64,000 bases of DNA from Elephas maximus indicus. Its lineage: Eukaryota; Chordata; Mammalia; Proboscidea; Elephantidae. Under the pieces are notes generated by a model, which had not been told where the DNA came from, ran no database searches, and saw nothing but the letters and a program-made list of their open reading frames with translations. The position numbers and the translations under genes were made by a program. This document shows positions 1 through 9,960 of this stretch, piece by piece (within the stretch, counting starts at the first letter, position 1; each line of letters starts with the position of its first letter). The stretch covers positions 163,622,793 through 163,686,792 of the forward strand of contig NC_064819.1 in assembly GCF_024166365.1 (NCBI RefSeq). Direction: 5' to 3'.

Positions 1-2600
1 CGGCCCCCACACTCTGAGAGCCCATATACTGGAAACCAGTCTTTAAAAAAAAAAAAAAAAAACCAAACTTTATTAAGTCTAAAGGTGCCTAGAAGTACAG
101 GTCAGATTCATAGTGACCTAGCAGGGGCCGGCAGAAGGTCCAGATCCGCAGTTATCACTGCTGTGATTAGTTAACTTTCCTCAAGAAAAACATCGCTCCC
201 ATGTGACCCCCGCCCAGTTGGTCTCGCGCCCTCCCCACACACACACTAACTACAGAAGTTTTAACTACACTTTTTAACACTTTAGAAGGGATTTGCATTA
301 TTAGTGCCCTGTGCGACCAGAATTCAAGTCCAACCTGAACCAAATACAGCCTTGTTCCCCCCAAGCGATGGAGACCCAGCCCCAGCTCTTGGACACCGCG
401 TCAGTGAAATAGCTGATCATGCCCCTCCTCCCCTCCCAGCGCTTGTGCGCAGGTGTGTGCTGGCTGCTGGCGCGCGCTGGACCCCCTCTCTTCCTAGAGA
501 TTGCTCCAAAGGATGGGAGAGGGAAGGGGTTGCGACAAGGATTTCATCTCACTACATCTCCAAACGCTTTAGAGCTAAGGAGGTTTCTGTTGAAATCACT
601 TTAATTTATCAAAGAACTGTCATACCCTCCTGGCGGCCAGCAATACACCTGCTTTACAATACAGCAAGGGGGAAAAAAACCCTTTAGGCTCCATTGTTAA
701 CAGTTCATTTAACTGTTAGTCCTTTGAAAACGAAATTACAGGAAGGCTAACTGGAAGCCACCAATTGCATCGTGTTTGGTTCCTGAGATTTCAATATAAA
801 CAAGCTGTTTTAACTCCAAATAGAATTTATCTTGCACACTGATGGAATGCGTCCTTTATGCTTTCTCCCACTAAGGCCTCATATTCACTACTCAAAATTT
901 AGCAGGCTTCCTTTGATAAATTACTCAAAGTAATCCCAGAAATAGTTAGGCTGCCTGGATGACTGGTGTTAGAAGTCTTCAGCCTGTCTATAAAATATTC
1001 TCTTGAGACTATAAAGGGGGGGAGTCATTTTTAATAACGAGATTCAGAACTTGAAGAAAAAGAGAAGATAATATCCATGAATTCAAACATTTCATTTCAA
1101 AGACTGGATTTATGATGTTACATCTCACTGGCTTAAGGAGTAAAAAAAAAAATGAAGGTAAAATGAGAATAGTCTTATGCGAGGAGTGGACAGACAGAGA
1201 TAATAAGCATATGAAGAACGGTAGCTTCAACTTATAAGAAATTTTGCCTTCTTCGAGACAGTGATATGGCATGTAGACAGATCCCCATTTAGGAACTTAT
1301 AAAATGTGTGAGTGTGTGTATGTGATTTTTAAACTTAGGAGACAATATGCATATGCTGCTACATAATTAAAGATTTTAATTTCTGTATCTTTTTTAAGGT
1401 AAATGTTTATTGTGTCTCTCCCAAACACTAGCACCTCGGAAGTGCTATTTCCCGTGCTTCTTACAAATGTATCCCTGAGCCTGCAGTTCTTGAAGCTTTA
1501 AGGCGGTTTTCATTAAAGCAGCCAGCTGCCTCTTTGTGTGGATTGGCTGCTTAAAGCTGCAGTTCTGAAGTCGAGGCCTCAGTTTTGTCATTCTGTAGGC
1601 ACTTAGCAAAAAAGTTCCATTCAGATGTGAGGGGCTCTATACCAAATTAAACAACTGCGGAGAGCTAGCAGGAAAGCAGAAAGCTAGCAAAAAGGAATGA
1701 CTGGGATGACAAGTGTAAAAGAGAAGGGAGATCCAAACAATCTTTCTCCAGGGTGGATTTAAGTTAGTCCTTGTAAAAAAGAAATATCAGTTTTACCTAA
1801 GTTTAAATGGCTACCACTATTTCCCAGAGAAGGCCACCTCCAAAGAAAGTCCTCTTTGTTTCCTGATTTCTATTAATCTAGGACCACATACATTAAATAC
1901 ATAAAGATTCATCAAATAAATACCATCTCCTCTCTGTCTTAAAACTATGCTTAGAAATACATAAATGCCACTTTACATATAGGGTGAGTGTGTTTATTAG
2001 ATGAAAGAGTTAATAAATGAGAGTTCAGATTAGTGCGTGAGCCGGTTCTATTACATTTACTCTGGTGAAGAATTGAGGAGCACGGGTCAGTGCTGCTGGG
2101 GGCTGCTGAGACCTAGGCCTGGCTCACTCTCTGTTGTGTTTTGAGTATGCAGGATGAACGTGGTGTCTTTTCGGTTTACGCTGGATTGTTCCTCGCCCAG
2201 CAGGACGGAATCCGCACCACTTCTTCAGACCAGCCTTCCAGATCAGAAAATCGACTGTGTACAGCCCTTCCTGGGACCTAGGGGAAGGGGCTGGGCTGGT
2301 GCTGGAGCCAGGCTCTCCTTGCAGGGTGCAGCGGGCCAGTCTTCGCCCAAGTGTCTCGGGTAACCGGCAGTCTGCGCTCTGGGCGACGAGGCCCGTACGA
2401 ACCGCCTGTGCAACCACTGTCCTAACGAGCGAGCTCAGGAGCTGTGCAGAAGTATGCGAGATATCGAGACACCTTGTCAGTTCAAAGCATTTTAGGGTTG
2501 TTTGAAATCCTCTCCACGTCAACGTAAGCAGCCTCTATATTTGAAGAGCTGCTTTGAACAGTGAAAGGGAATAAGCTGAATCAAAACCTTCAAGTGTCTG
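1..2600. other. Upstream intergenic sequence, no gene seen
   Basis: Mostly unique sequence of moderate to high AT content with an A-run at 43-62. A perfect octamer in reverse orientation (atttgcat, 291-298) is the only POU-type site I noticed, and one is expected by chance in a window of this size. The stretch 1310-1640 (taattaaag, ttggctgctt) looks non-repetitive and could be conserved, but I cannot test that. The open frames here are short and unrelated to anything I recognise. Confidence 0.5.
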
Positions 2601-5040
2601 CTCGAGATACCTTTAATGTGCTTTTAGGCAGGCGCAGAAAAGCAGGGCAGCGACACGGACTCCACCCTGGTGGGGTCAGCCCCCAAAGAAAGGAAGAAAG
2701 GTGCCCACGACGGGAGTGGGGAGAAGGAGCGGAGAAGTTCCCATCTGCAGCTAAAACCTACAAAGGCCCAGGTTTTGGGAGTCCCAGGGAGGCACCTCGC
2801 CAAGAGGTAGGGGAAGTGGAGGCTGCTCAAGACCCGGGCGTTCACGCCTACCCGGCCCCCAGCTGCCGAGCAAGGAGGAGGGAGCGGAGAAAAGGGTGCC
2901 CACAGCTGTCGTGCCCGCCCAGCTCTGAGGACCCCACGATTGGTTCTGCTCCGGACCGAGGAGTGGAGGGATGCGGAGGCGGGGGGGGGGGTAGGGAATT
3001 GCTTTGTGTTCTCCCAGGCACGTATTGGGTGTATTAACTTGGTGGAACTACGCGGGCTTACCCTTTGGGAACTTTTCGACGCCTTTGCCAGCCAGCGAAA
3101 TGAGGCTGGGGTGAGGGGTGGGGTCTGGAGTGGCGATTTGGCACGTCAGTGTAGGTCGGTCCTCCGAGCAGTAAACGCCAGCGAAGTCCCATCCCAGACA
3201 GGAAGTTTTGATGAACACGTGCAGCCTATGCTTGTCTTCCCTGCCCACCCAACCCCACCCCCAGCTCCCGGTGCCTCCAACAGTAGAAGAAACCTCGGAC
3301 CGGGGAGACCCCGAGATGAGAAAGTTACTGTGCACCCGGACGCTGCCCTTCCATCTGAGAGGAGGTGGAGAGGCAGGGCGGGCTAGAAAGGGGGGCGATT
3401 GTCCGGCGCGCTCCAAAAGGTCCCGGGAGAGTCGCGCGCCCATCGCGGGGGAAGCGGAGCTGTAGCCCTGCAAAGATGGCCCAGCCCGCTGCCCAGCCGC
3501 TCAGTTCCCTGTAGAGAAGCTGCGCTGAGTCCGCGCGCTCCAAGGCTCGGACTTTTTCCGTTTTTTTCCCTAGCAGGGCAAGTTACCAGATTCCTAGCAG
3601 CCCCCTAGGCGCGTGGCCCGAGCTGCTCCGCGCTTGCGTGGGACCGAGCGCCATGCTGTGTGTGTCCTTGCTTTGCCGCGCGGGTGCGCGCACGGGGTGT
3701 GGGGGGGGGGGGGCCTGTCCGTCTTGCCCGCGGCCTGTGGCTCGCTCCTCCCCTAGCCATTTCCGTCTTTCGCACACATACGCTTATAAACACAGGACAC
3801 GTGGAAATGCTCAGGCAAAGCGCCTTGCCCGGGCGGGTGCTCAGCGTGGTGATTTATAAACAGCTCAGCCACTCCCCAAAGAGCCCCGCTCCCCGTTAGT
3901 CATGATGAATTCTCTAGCCCGCTCCACTCTGCCGTCTCGATTAAGATGCTCGGAGGCCTGAAAGTGCTCCCCCTGAGCGTACATTTGGCTTTCCTTACAA
4001 GCTCAGGGCCGCGAGTAGCGCCAGCGCTACATCGCGCGGGGAGAGGGTGGGAGGTGCGGAAGCGATTCACGTTCCCTGGGGTCTTTCTTTCCCTTTCCTC
4101 CTGCAACTTTTTGATTCGCTTTGCAGTCAGTATCCGCGCCACAGACAGGGCCCTGCGTAGCGGTCCCGCCACTCTAATCAGTACCCGCGCCAGGGTCTGT
4201 CCTACCGGACTCTCAGGCTCTGCAACCCGTGGCAGGCACCTGCTCCGGTGCCCTGGGAAATGACGGTGCGAAGCGCTTGCGCTCGGCCCAGCGGCACCGC
4301 GGGTTGCTCAGTCTTTGGAGTTTAAGGCTGAAGGCTGAGCTAGGAGCTTGTCTAGCAAATGTCCGAGACTTGAGTTAGACCCAGTCCATCCGCTAGCACA
4401 GACAGAAGTTACTAATTAGGAAGGTTCCCCAGCACCAATCGAGTTTCTCTCCTACACCCTTTCTCCCTTCCAAAGCGGATAAAGGAAAAGTTGCACCGAA
4501 AAGCTCCAGGAGAGCAGAAAAGCGCGCACGCAGCCCTAGCGCCCGGGCTTCGCCGAGCGGCCCTTCCAGCATCCGCCTCATCCAAAAGCAGCGTGCCCCT
4601 CACTAGGGCTTCTGAAGCCTCGCCCAAGGCGAAGGTCTGTCCGTGCAGTTTCTAGTTTTCTAAACCAAAAACTGCGCACGCCAGAGTGTGTGCATCTGAC
4701 AGAGACTTTTAGAGTTTGCTTTGATTTCAGTCCAGACCAATGCGCCCTCTGAGCAGGGAACTCCTTGCCTTAACAGAAGCCATTGACAAGCCGCGACACG
4801 GGCTTAGTCTGCCTCTCTCAGGGTTCCTTCGCCAAGGGGCTGGGAAATAGTTGGGCCTGGGACCTAAAAAGGAGACTGCCCGTGATAGCGGCGGGGTGGA
4901 GGGATGGGGAGGTCCTTTATTCTGGGCAAGAGTCCGCACACCTTGGAGTAAGACGCACCTGGGCAGTGCAACTCTAACCGTGGGAGAAAGGAGACAACAG
5001 TGGACAAGCCTCGCTCCTGGCTTTAGGTTTAAGAGACGCT

Positions 5041-5067
5041 GGTGTGTGTGTGTGTGTGTGTGTGTGT
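5041..5067. repeat. (GT)n microsatellite
   Basis: An uninterrupted run of about 13 GT units lies some 0.4 kb upstream of the CCAAT/GC-box cluster. It is a probable length polymorphism. Confidence 0.9.
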
Positions 5068-5420
5068 CCCGAAGTGAAAAAAAAAGACTCCTCCTGGCTC
5101 GGTGCGACCCAGCTTTTCTCCTGCTCCGTCTCTCCCCCGCCCTCCACGACTTTTTGGGAGAAGAAGGTGGACAACTCCCCTTTCCAAATCCTCCAAGAGG
5201 CTATAGTCTAGGCGAGCGCCTGGGCCGCCCTCCTGTCCGGCTTCTCAGCCTGAGAGACAGATGGGGGGCGGGGCCCAACAGAGAGGGGCGGAGGCGGCCC
5301 GGGGTGGCGGACAAGGGGGGGGTGAGGAGTGAGAGAATCTGAATCTGAAGGCGAGGGAGGATCAGAAGGGGGGCGAGGAGCACTCAGTGCCCAAAGGGGA
5401 GAGGGAGGAGGCAGCTCTGC

Positions 5421-5513
5421 GCCAATCAGTGGCGTCGGCCTGGGAGGTTGCTAGCGGTATCCACGTAAATCAAAGGGCGCGGAGCCAATGGGAGGGGGCG
5501 GAGGGGGCGGGGC
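5421..5513 (+). promoter_or_regulatory. POU3F2: POU3F2 core promoter: two CCAAT boxes and GC boxes
   Basis: Two CCAAT motifs (gccaatca at 5421 and gccaatgg near 5484) are followed at once by a run of GC boxes (gggggcgg twice, 5491-5513). No TATA box lies between here and the start codon. This is the architecture of a TATA-less CpG-island promoter with several start sites, so transcription probably begins between about 5500 and 5600. The exact start cannot be read from sequence. Confidence 0.6.
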
Positions 5514-5866
5514 CCAGGCGCGTGCCGCTGCGAGCCAGAGCTGCCAAGAGAGCGGGAGAAAGCTAGAGAGAGCCGGGAGAGGGGGGAGCGCGGAGCGAGT
5601 CAGAGTGAGCGAGAGCGAGAAGGAGGGAGAGGAGGAGAAAGAGAGCGAGAGCGAGGGCGGGCGGCAGGAGGCGGCGGCGGCAGCAGCAGCAATAGCAGGA
5701 GCAGCAACAGAAGGCGTCGGAGCGGGCGTCGGAGCTGCCCGCTGGGGGGGAAGAGAGAGAGCGGAGAGAGAAAGAGAGCGAGCGAGGAGAGGGAGCCCGA
5801 GGCGAAAAAGTAACTGTCAAATGCACGGCTCCTTTAACCGGCGCGCTCAGTCCGGCTCCGAGAGTC
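5514..5866 (+). other. POU3F2: POU3F2 5' UTR, purine-rich
   Basis: The leader is strongly purine-biased (gagcgagagcgag-type repeats from 5570 to 5680, again 5750-5790), interrupted by GGC/AGC triplets at 5670-5710. The left boundary is inferred from the promoter motifs. An upstream ATG at 5821 opens a short frame that overlaps the main start. Confidence 0.5.
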
Positions 5867-5886
5867 ATGGCGACCGCAGCGTCTAA
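5821..5886 (+). CDS. Upstream open reading frame overlapping the POU3F2 start
   Basis: The ATG at 5821 opens a 21-codon frame ending at the TAA at 5884-5886. It is +1 relative to the main frame and overlaps its start codon at 5867. Its initiation context is weak (C at -3, C at +4), while the main ATG has G at -3 and G at +4, so leaky scanning would allow both. No longer upstream frame is likely to be used unless transcription starts before 5488. Overlapping uORFs usually lower translation of the main frame; that role is inferred here. Confidence 0.35.
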   Translation: MHGSFNRRAQSGSESHGDRSV

Positions 5887-6259
5887 CCACTACAGCTTGC
5901 TCACCTCCAGCGCCTCCATCGTGCACGCCGAGCCGCCAGGAGGCATGCAGCAGGGCGCGGGGGGTTACCGCGAGGCGCAGAGCCTGGTGCAGGGCGACTA
6001 CGGCGCGCTGCAGAGCAACGGGCACCCGCTCAGCCACGCTCACCAGTGGATCACCGCGCTGTCCCACGGCGGCGGCGGCGGCGGCGGGGGCGGCGGCGGC
6101 GGGGGCGGCGGCGGGGGCGGCGGCGGCGGCGACGGCTCCCCGTGGTCCACCAGCCCCCTGGGCCAGCCGGACATCAAGCCCTCGGTGGTCGTGCAGCAGG
6201 GCGGCCGCGGCGACGAGCTGCACGGGCCAGGCGCCCTGCAGCAGCAGCACCAGCAGCAG

Positions 6260-6297
<38 letters not shown>

Positions 6298-7195
6298 ACA
6301 GCAGCAGCAGCGGCCGCCGCATCTGGTGCACCACGCCGCCAACCACCACCCGGGGCCCGGGGCATGGCGGAGCGCGGCGGCTGCAGCGCACCTCCCGCCC
6401 TCCATGGGAGCGTCCAACGGCGGTTTGCTCTACTCGCAGCCCAGCTTCACCGTGAACGGTATGCTGGGCGCCGGCGGGCAGCCGGCCGGGCTGCACCACC
6501 ACGGCCTGCGGGACGCACACGACGAGCCGCACCACGCCGACCACCACCCGCACCCGCATTCGCACCCGCACCAGCAGCCGCCGCCGCCGCCGCCCCCGCA
6601 GGGCCCACCTGGCCACCCCGGCGCGCACCACGACCCGCACTCGGACGAGGACACGCCGACCTCGGACGACCTGGAGCAGTTCGCCAAGCAGTTCAAGCAG
6701 CGCCGGATCAAACTGGGATTTACCCAAGCAGACGTGGGGCTGGCGCTGGGCACCCTGTACGGCAACGTGTTCTCGCAGACCACCATCTGCAGGTTTGAGG
6801 CCCTGCAGCTGAGCTTCAAGAACATGTGCAAGCTGAAGCCTTTGTTGAACAAGTGGTTGGAGGAGGCGGACTCGTCCTCGGGCAGCCCCACGAGCATAGA
6901 CAAGATCGCAGCGCAGGGGCGCAAGCGGAAAAAGCGGACCTCCATCGAGGTGAGCGTCAAGGGGGCTCTGGAGAGCCATTTCCTCAAATGCCCCAAGCCC
7001 TCGGCCCAGGAGATCACCTCCCTTGCGGACAGCTTACAGCTGGAGAAGGAGGTGGTGAGAGTTTGGTTTTGTAACAGGAGACAGAAAGAGAAAAGGATGA
7101 CCCCTCCTGGAGGGACTCTGCCGGGCGCCGAGGATGTGTACGGGGGGAGTAGGGACACGCCACCACACCACGGGGTGCAGACGCCCGTCCAGTGA
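5867..7195 (+). CDS. POU3F2: POU domain class 3 transcription factor 2 (BRN2), intronless
   Basis: A nuclear DNA-binding activator of the class III POU family, used in neural progenitors, cortical layer formation and hypothalamic neurons. The single open frame encodes 442 residues, one fewer than I recall for the human protein. The N-terminus begins [15 protein letters not shown], as in POU3F2. A 21-glycine run follows at residues 68-88, then polyglutamine at 125-148 (QQQ, H128, then 20 Q; CAG with interspersed CAA codons). A His/Pro-rich stretch occupies about 205-258. The POU-specific domain spans about 262-336 ([16 protein letters not shown] to LLNKWLEEA). A linker follows, then basic RKRKKRTS at 352-359 and the POU homeodomain to about 413, with recognition-helix [11 protein letters not shown] and the family's W400, F401, C402 and N403. 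The start is set by family identity and good context. It is told from POU3F1, F3 and F4 by the N-terminus and by FBXL4 next door. Long antisense frames across it are GC-rich shadows. Confidence 0.97.
6068..6130 (+). repeat. POU3F2: GGC/GGG repeat coding 21 glycines
   Basis: 63 nt of GGC with scattered GGG codons encode residues 68-88 of POU3F2. The codon mixing suggests some age, but such tracts vary in length between mammals. Confidence 0.95.
6239..6310 (+). repeat. POU3F2: CAG/CAA repeat coding polyglutamine
   Basis: Three CAG, one CAC (His128), then 20 Gln codons. CAA interrupts the CAG run in at least three places. Such interruptions stabilise the tract against slippage and mark selection at the protein level. 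Confidence 0.95.
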
Positions 7196-9960
7196 ACTCG
7201 AGCGGGGGGAGGGGCAGAGCGCGAGGCTCCCCCTCCCCTTCGGTCCATGCCCCCTTCCTGGCCCCCTTGTTCCTCTCTAACTTCTGTTCTTTTATTTTTA
7301 ATTATTATTTTCCCGTCCCTTAAAAAAAAAAAAAAAGGAAAAAGAAAGTAACTAAGGCACTGGACTATCCTTTAAATGGTAGCAGGTGTAATGATGTGTT
7401 TTGACCTTTACAGGCGAGTACCCAGGCAGTGGAGTGGATTGTCTCATAGAGCGAGTGAAGAGAGCGTGTGTTAGATAGAGAGATGGCAAGCACTGAGATA
7501 AATACCTGGCAAAACTAAATAAATTACCAAAAAGAAAAAAAAAATCCACCAAACCGCGATAAACACAAAATGCAGCTTCCTGATGCTCTGAGTTGGCACA
7601 TGCTGCTGTGTTTGTTTAATGTGTATCCCCATCAGGAGAGAGGAAAAAATACACACATTCTTTGGTGTAGGCAAAATTTAACCACATAAATTTGCACTGC
7701 AAGAAAATTGAAGTTTACATGTACAAATTCATGGACATATTTTTCTCTTCCTCCCCACCGTTAATTTTGAAATAGCCTTTTGTTTTTTGTTTTGATTTGT
7801 TTTGTTGTTCTACTCAGCGACAGAGTTGAAGCCAGCTCTTGGCCGCTGTCCATTCCTAATGTTCTTGTGCAGCCCCTTGTTCTTCTTACTGTTTGTGAAC
7901 TTTGGTTACCTTCAGAGTCCCCCCTCCTTACATTGGTGTAACGTTTGTTTGCTCCTTTTACCAAAGCAAAACGATTGGCTTCATGCAAAATAAATAATTT
8001 TCTGCTTTCAAGAAATGTGCCTGGTCTACCCGCTTTTTCCCAGGGAAGAATCCAGTTTGGAATAGAAAAATGAGTCAAACACTGTTTGTTACCAGCCACA
8101 AAGTAAACTTCATTTTCAGGCAGTGTTTTTGGGGGAGGGGGCAAAAGGAAAAGTCGATAGAGTGACTGTTCGGTTTTATCAGGCGGGCCCATTGTGAAAG
8201 AGCTGGAAGGAGATGTGGAGGTTAAATATACTTCCAGAGTTGTCCAACAGAAAGAAAGCGGCACTTTGAAGAAAACTAGGGAAATATGTATCTTCAGACA
8301 CCCCTGTATAGTTCTCTGCCTTCAGTTTTAATAATTTAATTATGAAGAATTATTTGTGCTGACAGAGCAGTTAAACTTTGTTCTTCTAGTAGTTGTTTGT
8401 TTTTTAAAACATAAAGAAAATAACCCAGGAATTTAATGGTGTATGCATAGACTGTTTTCTTAGCACACAAATACCCACATGCATACATAGAATATCTCCA
8501 CTTAGTAGACTGGTTTTGTCTTCACTAACTCATTTGTTTTTCAAATAATATCTAGGGGCACTCACCCTCTTCTCCTATAATTTATTGTAGAAAATACCAG
8601 TTTGACGTGGACAGCTTTTTTTTCTCCCTTCTTTCACTAGGGGAGCCAAATGAAGTGGAAAAAAAAAACTGTTATTTTCAATTTTTTCCCCTTTGTTAAT
8701 AGTTTTAAGTGCATTTTTTTTAACTTATCTTCATGGAAAACGGTTAACTCCTAAAACAAAAGACTACTTGGGAGTCTAGTGAAAAAAAAATAAACCTTGT
8801 AACTATTGAGAATAAATAACCATTTAAACTGTGATCAGTTAAAATTTTAAAAATAATCAGCACAAAACGGCGCTAAAAGGGAAAACACTTTTTATTAATC
8901 TTAAAAGTTTAGGGCTTTCTTTGTGGCTAGGTATTTGACACATTTTTATTTTTTTAAAAATTATGTTCTTATTACCATAAAATTATGATTCCGCATCGGA
9001 TTAGCATTGCACTTAGTAGTTAGGGTTTTAGGAAATATGCTTCATATTGTCTTTTCAAACACCTGTGATTGTTTCATTTTCAATGATTTTGCAAGATAAA
9101 TGGTGACTTATAATGGGCATATTTATTTGCCTTTATTTCATTTCCCCCAACGAATGTCACAAGGAGATAGATGGGCACGGAGCTGCTTCGGGGTGCATCA
9201 TGCTGTTTGTTCCTGAGACGTGGGGAACTGGCCCTTAGAAGCAATCCAGAGCAGGGCAAATAGCCAATGGTAAAGGGAGGAAATGAATTTTCAGATACTT
9301 ATTACCAAGTGGGTAAGGTCAGAAGCTGGAGTTCAGGGGATGTTGTCTATAGCTCCTCTAACTCTCATAGGTTTACTAAGGTGAAAGTTACCACTGAACC
9401 TTACCACTATGTATATATGTTTAATATCTGTCTTTTGAAATGCAGAAATAGTTTAAATGTTTCTTTGTCTATTTTTTTTTTAATGCTACCCAGGGAAATA
9501 TTTTCATATCATTTTTAAGTGGCCTGCCTCAATGTATATTTATTTCTTTTAAAGCAAACAGGTTCTGGAAACTGTTTTTCTGTAGCTTTACATAAGTAGG
9601 TGAGCAAAATCTATATGGGATGTAATTTTTTTTGTTCAGTCTCTTTAAAAATACTTTGTTTCGGTATATTTGGTTGTGCTTGTGGGGAAAAATAAAAACG
9701 CAGAGATCCTTATATATTTATGTTAAAGTAATATTTTATTATCTACATAAAACAGAAATGCACAATACCTTCATAGTTTGTTCTAATTATTGAAATATCT
9801 TTATTTTATTTTTAAAGATAGTGCCAAGTTTTAAAGGGGGAAAAAACCTAGATCTTATACTGAGTTGATTTATGTGTAAAACAGTTCCCTTCCTTTATAC
9901 TTCATGAAGTTTTGGAATAAATTTTATGCATATACTGCCAGGTTTCATGTTTATAAATGT
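7196..9960 (+). other. POU3F2: Probable POU3F2 3' UTR and 3' flank
   Basis: GC content falls abruptly after the stop codon. The sequence becomes A/T-rich, lacks recognisable repeats and carries many ATTTA-like motifs. Candidate poly(A) signals (AATAAA) lie near 7990, at 8789-8794, near 8810, at 9691-9696 and at 9916-9921. A long 3' UTR is usual for this gene, so I favour the 9.7-9.9 kb signals, but the real end needs transcript data. Confidence 0.45.

Larger units (their letters stand above)
2600..7250. promoter_or_regulatory. POU3F2: CpG island domain over POU3F2 promoter and body
   Basis: CpG dinucleotides are frequent from about 2.6 kb, densest from about 5.2 kb, and drop sharply just after the POU3F2 stop codon. 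Several long G runs lie on the + strand (near 2980, 3700 and 5317). Long CpG domains extending kilobases upstream are typical of developmental transcription factor genes held by Polycomb; that regulation is inferred. The boundaries are by eye, not from an observed/expected calculation. Confidence 0.75.

Noticed and set aside
291-298. Perfect POU octamer (atttgcat)
   Set aside because: About two perfect octamers are expected by chance in 64 kb on both strands. Nothing around it adds support.
5488-5886. 132-codon frame through the POU3F2 leader
   Set aside because: Its upper part is the Arg/Glu/Gly translation of a purine-rich 5' UTR. Only the last ATG at 5821 is plausible for initiation.
5834-6979. 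381-codon frame antisense to POU3F2
   Set aside because: A by-product of the GGC and CAG repeats; it gives Leu and Val runs with no independent support.
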